From Bacteroidota bacterium (GTDB lineage: Bacteria; Bacteroidota; Bacteroidia; B-17B0; Aurantibacillaceae), in contig SYEI01000301.1 of NCBI GenBank assembly GCA_005800865.1, positions 1 through 5,577 of the forward strand: a DNA stretch of 5,577 bases, written 5' to 3'. Below the pieces are notes generated by a model. It did no database searches and was not told where the DNA came from. It worked only from the letters and a program-made list of their open reading frames with translations. The translations under genes and the position numbers were made by a program. This document shows positions 1 through 5,577 of this stretch, piece after piece. Within the stretch, counting starts at the first letter, position 1; each line of letters starts with the position of its first letter.

Positions 1-1
1 G

Positions 2-2374
2 TTAGTGCTAATCTCTTATTTTTTAAGACGCTTTAAGGCTACATATAATTTCATCAATATTGGTTTGATTGTATTGATGTCTACATTTATTGTGTCTACC
101 TTATTTAGTAAGTACGAGCAATTAAATAAAAAACAAACCTACGAAGCTATTTCATTAGGATTAACAGACAGGCAAGATGTAATTGCTGAGAATGAATTTA
201 ATAAAATTAGTGCCGCCATAAAATCGGATGCGCAATTAAAAAATTTATTATCGCTATTACCTTTAAGTAACGAACAAATTGAACAAAACATCAGGCAGCG
301 AAATTTTAGCGGTTATTTTGAACGGTATGAAATTGTGATGTCGCTATTTAAAAATGATTGCACGCCAATTTTTATTCATTTAAATCCTGTGTATTTAAAT
401 GAAGATTATTTTAAAGATCAAATTGAAAAAGGTGGCTCACAAACTATTTGTGATGATTTGTATTTTATTGATAAGGATAAAAAATCGATTCGATACATTG
501 CTAAAATTGATATTGAAGACCTTAATAAAAATCCCGATAAAACATTTCGCTTGTTTATACAGTTAGAGCCTAAACTAGCAGTAAACTTAGGAGCTTTCCC
601 GGATTTGTTATTAGATAAATCTTTAGAAAATAAACTAGAATCTAAGCAAATATCGTATGCTGTTTATGAATCTAATAAGTTGCTCAATACTTTTGGCGAA
701 TATCAATACCCTTTGTTTGTAAAAAACAATACGTTTAACCCAGCTTCAAACGATTCGTATGAACACTTTATATATCGCATCAAAAATAATGTGTCGATTG
801 TAATTACCGATAAAGCGTTTGGAGCATGGGGCCGCTTTACGTCTAACTCTTATTTATTTATTTTCTTTGCTCTGTTAGTATTACTGGTTGTTTGGTTTAA
901 CTCAATTGTCATCAAACGCAGCGAACGATTTAGCTCCTTAAATAACCGTATTCAGTTTATCTTAGTATCTATTGTGGTGCTTTCGTTAGCGGCAGTAGTA
1001 ATTGGTACAGTTTGGGTAGTAACCTCTCAGTTTGAGTTGAAAAACGAAAAGGACTTGGTTTTAAAATCACAATCAGTGCTAAAAGAGTTACAGCAAACGG
1101 TTGGTCAGCAAGATGCTTTAGAACCTAATTATAGAGACAATACAACGTTTCGCTTAAAGCGTTTAGCGCAATTATTTGGTAGCGATATTTCTTTATTTAA
1201 TAAAAAAGGAATGTTGTATGCAACTTCTCAGCCTGCTATTTACGAGCAAGGATTAGTTTCTAAGTTCATGAATTCATCGGCTTATATGAATCTTACACGA
1301 GGTATTTTAGCAAATTACACTCAAAAAGAAAACATTGGGTCTCTTAATTATTTATCGGCTTATATTCCTTTTTATAGTAAAAACGACAAATTGTTAGGCT
1401 ATATCAACTTACCATATTTTGCACGACAAAAAGATTTAGAAAAAGAACTAACGGCTTATTTAACAACACTCATTAATATTTACACTATACTGTTTGCTAT
1501 TACTACACTCATCGCTTTATTGGTATCTAATTTATTAACGAAACCATTAAGAATTATTAAGCAGCAAATTTCAAACATTCAGTTTGGTAAATTTAACGAA
1601 GCCTTGCAATGGCAATCGAAAGATGAAATTGGAAACTTAGTGGCAGAGTACAATAATATGTTAATTAAGTTAGAAAAGAGTTCGGAACTATTAGCTCAAT
1701 CAGAAAGAGAAAGTGCGTGGCGTGAAATGGCGAAGCAAGTAGCGCATGAGATTAAAAATCCATTAACTCCTATGAAGCTTAATATTCAGCATTTACAGCG
1801 AGTAGTGGAAACAAACCCCGACGACATAAACGATAGAGTAAATAAAGTATCAAAAATGTTGATTGAACAAATTGATACGTTGTCGCATATCGCAACAGAG
1901 TTTTCAAACTTTGCTAAATTACCAACAACTAATTTAGAAGTGGTAAATATTTGTGATGTATTGCAAAGTGTTACCAATTTATTTCAGCAAAATACGGAGT
2001 GCGAAATTTCATTAAATGCTCCCAATGCTTTATTAATTATGGCAGATAAGGAGCAGTGTTTGCGAATATTTACAAACTTATTAAAAAATGCAGAGCAATC
2101 TATTCCTGAAAACAGAAAAGGAAAAATTGAAGTCACTGCATTCGCTGATAAAAATTATGTGACGATTAAAGTAAAAGATAATGGTTGTGGAATTGCAGAA
2201 GAATTAACACATCGTTTATTCATTCCTAATTTCACTACTAAAACCACAGGTACTGGCTTAGGCTTAGCAATGGTAAAAAATTCGGTGGTGTCTTTTAATG
2301 GAACTATTTCTTTTGAAACGGATATTAATTTTGGAACAACTTTTATCTTAGTGTTTCCGGTTGTCAATCAATAA
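2..2374 (+). CDS. NtrY-type membrane sensor histidine kinase with two extracytoplasmic sensor regions (5' partial)
   Basis: Sensor kinase of a two-component system in the inner membrane; it autophosphorylates on a histidine and passes the phosphate to a response regulator, which is not in this window. Numbering from the GTG at 5: helix ~15-35, extracytoplasmic region ~36-278, helix ~280-302, short basic loop, helix ~316-341, second extracytoplasmic region ~342-487 (Cache-like by eye), helix ~488-509, HAMP ~510-562, HisKA ~568-640, HATPase_c ~645-788. The H-box is VAHEIKNPLTPMKL with phospho-acceptor His581; Glu582 and Asn585 fit the ExxT/N phosphatase motif of HisKA kinases. The N-box is NLLKNAEQS (691-699), G1 is DNGCGI (725-730), the F-box is FIPNFTTK (739-746) and G2 is GTGLGLA (749-755), so the catalytic core looks intact. 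The frame is open to the window edge (codon TTA at 2-4), so the GTG is not trusted as the start and the N-terminus is missing. Bacteroidota relatives are, from memory, longer. NtrY-like by family resemblance; the signal sensed is unknown. Confidence 0.5.
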   Translation, partial: LVLISYFLRRFKATYNFINIGLIVLMSTFIVSTLFSKYEQLNKKQTYEAISLGLTDRQDVIAENEFNKISAAIKSDAQLKNLLSLLPLSNEQIEQNIRQRNFSGYFERYEIVMSLFKNDCTPIFIHLNPVYLNEDYFKDQIEKGGSQTICDDLYFIDKDKKSIRYIAKIDIEDLNKNPDKTFRLFIQLEPKLAVNLGAFPDLLLDKSLENKLESKQISYAVYESNKLLNTFGEYQYPLFVKNNTFNPASNDSYEHFIYRIKNNVSIVITDKAFGAWGRFTSNSYLFIFFALLVLLVVWFNSIVIKRSERFSSLNNRIQFILVSIVVLSLAAVVIGTVWVVTSQFELKNEKDLVLKSQSVLKELQQTVGQQDALEPNYRDNTTFRLKRLAQLFGSDISLFNKKGMLYATSQPAIYEQGLVSKFMNSSAYMNLTRGILANYTQKENIGSLNYLSAYIPFYSKNDKLLGYINLPYFARQKDLEKELTAYLTTLINIYTILFAITTLIALLVSNLLTKPLRIIKQQISNIQFGKFNEALQWQSKDEIGNLVAEYNNMLIKLEKSSELLAQSERESAWREMAKQVAHEIKNPLTPMKLNIQHLQRVVETNPDDINDRVNKVSKMLIEQIDTLSHIATEFSNFAKLPTTNLEVVNICDVLQSVTNLFQQNTECEISLNAPNALLIMADKEQCLRIFTNLLKNAEQSIPENRKGKIEVTAFADKNYVTIKVKDNGCGIAEELTHRLFIPNFTTKTTGTGLGLAMVKNSVVSFNGTISFETDINFGTTFILVFPVVNQ

Positions 2375-2396
2375 TCATTTAATCTTGCTTCTAAAA

Positions 2397-4487
2397 TTAT
2401 AGCTTTTTCAAAATCTTTGTATTAGAATTATACAAGAAAATACCATCCGATTTTTTGCAATAAAATAAATAAGCAGTAATAGGGTCGATACTATTATACT
2501 CTGTATTTAATAATACTTCACCTTTGCCATTAATAAGCCCCATTAATTCATTAAAAGATGTTCTGTATAGTGATCCATTTAAATCGTCAGTTATATCTCC
2601 GTCTTTAATAGTAAAAATGGATTTACCTTGTATGTTAATTAATTGACTTGTTCCTTTTTTAGAGACAATAGCAAGGTCATTTTTAAAATCTTGAGCTTCT
2701 TCAAATTCAACAGGTGTCACTGCTTTTAGTTTCCTATCTACATAACCATATTTATTGTTTTTTTGGATGCGTATAATATCGCATTTGGCGAAAAATAAAT
2801 TGGTATAGGTTCCAAAGTTAATGCTGGATCTGCCATTGGCATCAATTAAAGCAACTTCATCATCTTGAATTAATTTAAAATATTTCCCGTTTGTGTAATA
2901 GCTTGTTGGAAATGCAGGATTGTAATCGTAGTCGATGGAAGTAACAAAACATTTTTCTTTTGAATTATAAAAACCATATAAATTATTTTTCACCACTAAA
3001 TATATCTCATTTTGATTAGGAGCGATGTAATCATATTCTACTGGCAAAATAATTTGCTCATGAATGTTCATTAAACCAAATTGATTTTTTTGTTTCACTA
3101 CTACAATCGAATTGGTATCAACATCCGAAATCCAATCCCATTGAGCTTGCAAAGCATTATTATAAATATCAACTAAGCCGTATTTGTTAGAAAGATAATA
3201 TGCAAAATTGTTTTTAAAATTCCCAAGTTTAGCATAAGTAAAAGGAATGACAACTTCTCCTTTAGTATTAATAGCCCCATAAACGTTGTTTGATTTGCAC
3301 ACAAATAAGTTATCCGATGATTCATTAATATCTTGATAGCCTTTAGAAATATATTGCCCTGAACGATTAATTAAATAATATTGGTTATCTTTTTTTACAA
3401 TAGCTACACCGTTTTTATAACTTTCTGTTTCTTCAAAATAATGATTAGAAACTTTCTGACCTTCTTTGTTAATGTAAAAGCAACTATCGTTTTTGCAAAC
3501 TGAAGCGAAACCTTCACTAAATGCTGAGGCATCGTCAAATTGAGGCGCAATGATCCAATTTCCTATAGTGTCAATAAAACCATAGTTCTCTTCTAAATTT
3601 TTTAGAGGTAATAATATGTTTTGCGCTAAAGATATTTCTTTTATAATGCTTTCATTAAAAGGATAATCGGGATATTTTATTAAAAAATTGGTTAACTCTT
3701 CTTTGCTATATGATTTTACAGATGTGCTATACAATAATTTCCATGCGGCTTCTGCTGTTAAAGAAGTACTGTATTTTTTTATGAAGTTATAGATACTGTC
3801 GCTTGAATGCAGCGGCTGAATTAAATTAAATAAATTATTTTCCGCAAAAGCAACATTGGGATTGTTTTGATATTGCTTGATAAATAGCTGATACTGATGA
3901 ATCGTTTTACCGGGGGTTTGTTCGTTGTATTGATAGTCGTAAAATAATTTCTTGGCTTTTGTGTATAAACTACTTTGAGGGTATTGTAATAAAAATTGAG
4001 TCACTTGCTCGCTCGATTGTAAAGCTATTGCCTTGTTTAGTTGCATACCATCTCTTTTAAAATACGTTTGTGCTAACAAAGTACTATCCGAAAAATAGAA
4101 ATGAGATAGAAAATAATTATAACTCTCAACAGAATTATGACTGCTATATTTCTCGTAACCTTTATTTCCAATACCAATGGCTAGCGAGCCAATCGTTTCT
4201 TGGCTAATGTGATATAAAGAGTAGGTGATGGTATCTTTAAACCGACTTTGACTAATGGCAATATATTTAGCAGCACTATCAATATTTGAAAAAGGGTTGT
4301 CCGTTCTAAAATAGATGTTAGCTAAACCAAAAGCCGATTCGGAAGGATATTTTGGCAGGGATTTATAAAATAATTGTTTTGCTTTAAAATAATCAAAAAT
4401 AGAAAGTGCCTCGTAAGCGTCCGAAATTTTACTTCCAAAAGCTTGCGATGCAAAACTTACTAATAAAATGATTACTATTTTTCTCAT
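2397..4487 (-). CDS. Exported protein with N-terminal helical repeats and C-terminal WG repeats
   Basis: Function unknown; probably a periplasmic or surface binding/scaffold protein. Numbering is from the ATG at 4487 (696 residues); an in-frame TTG directly before it is a less likely start. Residues 1-18 look like a signal peptide (MRK, then a hydrophobic stretch, then QAFGS); there is no lipobox cysteine. Residues ~20-290 are helical and TPR-like, with a recurring F[LI]xx[YF] motif at 126, 165, 202, 235 and 268. From 302 to the end are about twelve WG-type units spaced about 34 residues apart, most starting with a motif such as YGFID, YGAIN, YGLVD, FGLMN or YGYVD; the first is the most canonical (GNWIIAPQFD). 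WG repeats are thought to form beta-rich folds, but no general biochemical role is established. The gene converges on the kinase gene with a 22-base gap and diverges from the small membrane gene, so it is probably monocistronic. No Shine-Dalgarno is seen before the ATG. Confident about architecture, not about role. Confidence 0.5.
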   Translation of the reverse strand: MRKIVIILLVSFASQAFGSKISDAYEALSIFDYFKAKQLFYKSLPKYPSESAFGLANIYFRTDNPFSNIDSAAKYIAISQSRFKDTITYSLYHISQETIGSLAIGIGNKGYEKYSSHNSVESYNYFLSHFYFSDSTLLAQTYFKRDGMQLNKAIALQSSEQVTQFLLQYPQSSLYTKAKKLFYDYQYNEQTPGKTIHQYQLFIKQYQNNPNVAFAENNLFNLIQPLHSSDSIYNFIKKYSTSLTAEAAWKLLYSTSVKSYSKEELTNFLIKYPDYPFNESIIKEISLAQNILLPLKNLEENYGFIDTIGNWIIAPQFDDASAFSEGFASVCKNDSCFYINKEGQKVSNHYFEETESYKNGVAIVKKDNQYYLINRSGQYISKGYQDINESSDNLFVCKSNNVYGAINTKGEVVIPFTYAKLGNFKNNFAYYLSNKYGLVDIYNNALQAQWDWISDVDTNSIVVVKQKNQFGLMNIHEQIILPVEYDYIAPNQNEIYLVVKNNLYGFYNSKEKCFVTSIDYDYNPAFPTSYYTNGKYFKLIQDDEVALIDANGRSSINFGTYTNLFFAKCDIIRIQKNNKYGYVDRKLKAVTPVEFEEAQDFKNDLAIVSKKGTSQLINIQGKSIFTIKDGDITDDLNGSLYRTSFNELMGLINGKGEVLLNTEYNSIDPITAYLFYCKKSDGIFLYNSNTKILKKL
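2400..3584 (-). other. Array of about twelve WG-type repeat units within the exported protein
   Basis: Counting from the ATG at 4487, repeat motifs start at residues 302, 336, 370, 403, 436, 470, 504, 545, 580, 614, 649 and 683. Spacing is 33-35 residues except for one 41-residue step (504 to 545), which suggests a small insertion in the seventh unit. The typical pattern is aromatic-Gly-hydrophobic-hydrophobic-Asp/Asn, often followed by Gly two or three residues on, then a hydrophobic strand and an aromatic/acidic turn. Seven units keep the Gly of the motif; units 2, 3, 8, 10 and 12 have lost it. The last unit (IFLYN, 683-687) runs almost to the stop, so it is shortened. The repetition is at protein level; the DNA of the units is well diverged, which suggests an old array and not recent duplication. 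Confidence 0.5.
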
Positions 4488-4533
4488 CAATTGCCCGTAA
4501 AATTATAAATTGCACCCAAAATATATCGAAAAG
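4488..4533. promoter_or_regulatory. Divergent intergenic region between the WG-repeat gene and the small membrane protein gene
   Basis: Only 46 bases separate the two ATG starts, so at least one promoter must overlap the other gene or its leader. On the minus strand the octamer TAATTTTA (4505 down to 4498) differs from the Bacteroidota -7 consensus TAnnTTTG only at its last base, but there is no TTG at the expected 19-21 base distance, and it would leave a leader of only a few bases. On the plus strand no good -7 match was found. Neither start has an AGGAGG-like site, which is usual for this phylum. The presence of promoters is inferred from gene orientation; the exact sites are not resolved. 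Confidence 0.5.
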
Positions 4534-4725
4534 ATGTTCACAACTGGTCAAATCATTTTCACCTCCCTTTTTTCATTAGTTTTTATAGTGGGAATGCTAT
4601 GGGCTTACAAAAAAGACAGTTTTACTAACAAAATACACTTTAGAGGTGCCTCAAAAATCCTTTGGATTACGATTTTTTTGCTTTTATGTTTGTTTTTATA
4701 TGTTAAAATGCGCCATAGGCTTTAA
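4534..4725 (+). CDS. Small two-helix membrane protein (63 aa), conserved Bacteroidota type, function unknown
   Basis: A 63-residue protein starting MFTTGQIIF. There are two hydrophobic helices (~5-24 and ~42-57) joined by a hydrophilic basic loop (~25-41, with KKDSF and FRG), and a basic tail ending KMRHRL. From memory, near-identical layouts (TTGQ-IIF start, first helix, YRKD-type basic turn, K-x-Y/F-x-G, second helix) recur as short hypothetical proteins in many Flavobacteriia and other Bacteroidota; I know no assigned function. I chose the ATG at 4534 because the TTGQ motif sits right at the N-terminus of that remembered family. The in-frame TTG at 4510 would add eight unlikely residues and crowd the divergent gene. 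Topology is ambiguous because both the loop and the tail are basic. It is followed at once by an intrinsic terminator, so it is probably transcribed alone. Confidence 0.5.
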   Translation: MFTTGQIIFTSLFSLVFIVGMLWAYKKDSFTNKIHFRGASKILWITIFLLLCLFLYVKMRHRL

Positions 4726-4742
4726 GATTTCGCATTTTTTTT
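4705..4742 (+). terminator. Rho-independent terminator overlapping the 3' end of the small membrane protein gene
   Basis: AAAATGCG (4705-4712) and CGCATTTT (4731-4738) are perfect 8-base inverted repeats, separated by 18 bases and running into a tract of eight T (4735-4742). The left arm and stop codon (4723-4725) lie inside the stem-loop, so the last seven codons of the small gene form part of the structure. The loop also contains a smaller GCC-ATA-GGC palindrome (4712-4720) that could compete with or shorten the stem. The stem has only three G-C pairs and the loop is long, so strength is uncertain, but orientation and placement fit termination of the plus-strand small gene. Confidence 0.5.
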
Positions 4743-4784
4743 GTAATTTTAATACTTGTATTTAAACAATTAATATTTATTTAA
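4743..4784 (+). promoter_or_regulatory. Presumed promoter/leader of the secreted protein gene
   Basis: If the upstream terminator works, transcription of the next gene must start in this 42-base A/T-rich stretch. TAATTTTA at 4744-4751 matches five of the six fixed bases of the Bacteroidota -7 consensus TAnnTTTG. It lies 19 bases after TTTA (4721-4724), a weak -33 candidate that would overlap the terminator hairpin. A start near 4757 would give a leader of about 28 bases. The ATG is preceded by TTTATTTAA with no Shine-Dalgarno, typical of the phylum. Such matches arise by chance in A/T-rich DNA, so this is tentative. Confidence 0.5.
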
Positions 4785-5573
4785 ATGAAAAACCTTTTTT
4801 TAATATTTTCTTTTGTTGTTACAGTATTCAATTTAAACGCTGGAGTTTTAGTTGTAGAAGGAAAATTTCAAAATAAGAATATTTACATTCAAAATTCATT
4901 TGGTTCAAATGGCGTTGGCTTTTGTGCAACCGAAATTAAAGTAAATGGTAAAATCACAACTGATGAAGTTAACTCTTCGGCTTTTGAAATTGATTTAACT
5001 GCCATGAATATAAAACCAGGTCAAAAAGTTACTATTGAAATTAGCCACAAAAGTGATTGCGTTCCAGTTGTATTAAATCCTGAAGTTTTAAAACCTCGTC
5101 CTACGTTTGAGGTAGTAAGCATGAATATTAATAATTCTGGCATCTTAAAATGGACTACTAAAAACGAAAGTGGGCCTTTACCTTATATTGTTGAACAATT
5201 TAAATGGAACAAATGGGTATATGTTGGCGAAGTTCAAGGATTAGGTAATCCTGATACTCATGATTATTCTTTTCATGTGTCTACACATAGTGGCGAAAAT
5301 AAATTTAGAGTAAAACAAATTGGTTTAGCAACTACACCTAAAGTATCTTCAGCTGTTATTGTTAACTCTACAATTGATAAACCTTATTTTATGATTACTA
5401 AAGATAATAAGGCTATTCAATTCACTAACGAAACATCATTTGAAGTGTATGATGCTTTTGGATCAGTTGTTAAAAAAGGATTTGGAAAAGAAACCGATAT
5501 TAAAAATCTTTCAAAAGGTAAATATTACTTATGTTACGATAACCAAGTAGCAGAGTTTGATAAGAAGAAATAA
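4785..5573 (+). CDS. Secreted protein with FnIII-like domain and T9SS-like C-terminal fold, function unknown
   Basis: A complete 262-residue protein. Residues 1-19 form a signal peptide (MKN, hydrophobic FLIFSFVVTVF, then LNA before a probable cut near 19-20). Residues ~20-102 form a beta-rich N-terminal domain containing Cys47 and Cys92, which could form a disulfide. Residues ~106-195 resemble the fibronectin-III-like domain common in Bacteroidota exported proteins: LKWTTKNES, then YIVEQF, WVYVGEVQGLGN, YSF and GENKFRVKQ. The last ~60 residues (FEVYDAFGSVVKKG, then DIKNLSKGKYYL and a lysine-rich end) follow the pattern of type A T9SS sorting domains, but lack the usual YPNP-like opening and are short. 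It may thus be a T9SS cargo or a periplasmic protein with a relic of that domain. From memory, similar proteins recur in Bacteroidota as hypotheticals. A terminator separates it from the upstream gene; the window ends four bases after its stop. Confidence 0.5.
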   Translation: MKNLFLIFSFVVTVFNLNAGVLVVEGKFQNKNIYIQNSFGSNGVGFCATEIKVNGKITTDEVNSSAFEIDLTAMNIKPGQKVTIEISHKSDCVPVVLNPEVLKPRPTFEVVSMNINNSGILKWTTKNESGPLPYIVEQFKWNKWVYVGEVQGLGNPDTHDYSFHVSTHSGENKFRVKQIGLATTPKVSSAVIVNSTIDKPYFMITKDNKAIQFTNETSFEVYDAFGSVVKKGFGKETDIKNLSKGKYYLCYDNQVAEFDKKK

Positions 5574-5577
5574 ATAA

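Noticed and set aside
5..7. GTG as the true start of the histidine kinase
   Set aside because: The frame stays open upstream to the first base of the window, the TTA codon before it is in frame, and the first visible residues lead straight into a basic segment and helix; the gene most likely begins outside the window.
1786..1977. Minus-strand open frame within the kinase gene
   Set aside because: It lies opposite the well-conserved HisKA region, has no recognisable features and is a shadow of the real frame.
2155..2367. Minus-strand open frame within the kinase gene
   Set aside because: It is opposite the ATPase motifs G1, F and G2 and shows no protein-like character.
4488..4490. TTG as start of the WG-repeat protein
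   Set aside because: An ATG follows immediately and gives the same signal peptide; ATG is the more likely start.
4498..4505. Minus-strand TAATTTTA as the -7 box of the WG-repeat gene
   Set aside because: There is no TTG at the right distance upstream and the leader would be only a few bases; chance matches are expected in such A/T-rich sequence.
4510..4533. TTG-initiated eight-residue extension of the small membrane protein
   Set aside because: The remembered family begins at MFTTGQ, and the extension would push into the already short divergent spacer.
2..5573. The four envelope genes as one functional system or operon
   Set aside because: Gene orientations alternate (convergent, then divergent) and a terminator separates the last two genes; nothing in the sequences ties them to a common task.

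Overview
The window looks like Bacteroidota chromosome. It is A+T-rich throughout, its starts have no clear Shine-Dalgarno sequence, and it carries several hallmarks of that phylum: an NtrY-type multi-pass histidine kinase, a WG-repeat secreted protein, a two-helix mini membrane protein with an N-terminal MFTTGQIIF motif, and a secreted protein ending in a type IX secretion (T9SS)-like C-terminal fold. The lineage is inferred from these traits, not from any marker gene.

Layout: positions 2-2374 (+) hold the 3' part of a large membrane sensor histidine kinase whose 5' end lies outside the window. It faces a convergent gene at 2397-4487 (-), with only 22 bases between the stop codons. That gene encodes an exported protein of helical repeats followed by about twelve WG-type repeats. 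A 46-base divergent intergenic region (4488-4533) separates it from a 63-residue two-helix membrane protein (4534-4725, +). An intrinsic terminator overlaps the last codons of that small gene. A 42-base A/T-rich leader then precedes a 262-residue secreted protein (4785-5573, +), which ends four bases before the window edge.

All four genes concern the cell envelope: one two-sensor kinase, two proteins with signal peptides and one small membrane protein. Convergent and divergent orientations plus the terminator argue that they are four separate transcription units and not one operon, so nothing shows that they work as one system. No RNA genes, mobile elements, CRISPR arrays or phage genes were seen. 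I found no convincing new multi-gene system. The most informative items are the repeat architecture of the WG protein, the T9SS-cargo-like layout of the last protein, and the compact small membrane gene with its overlapping terminator.
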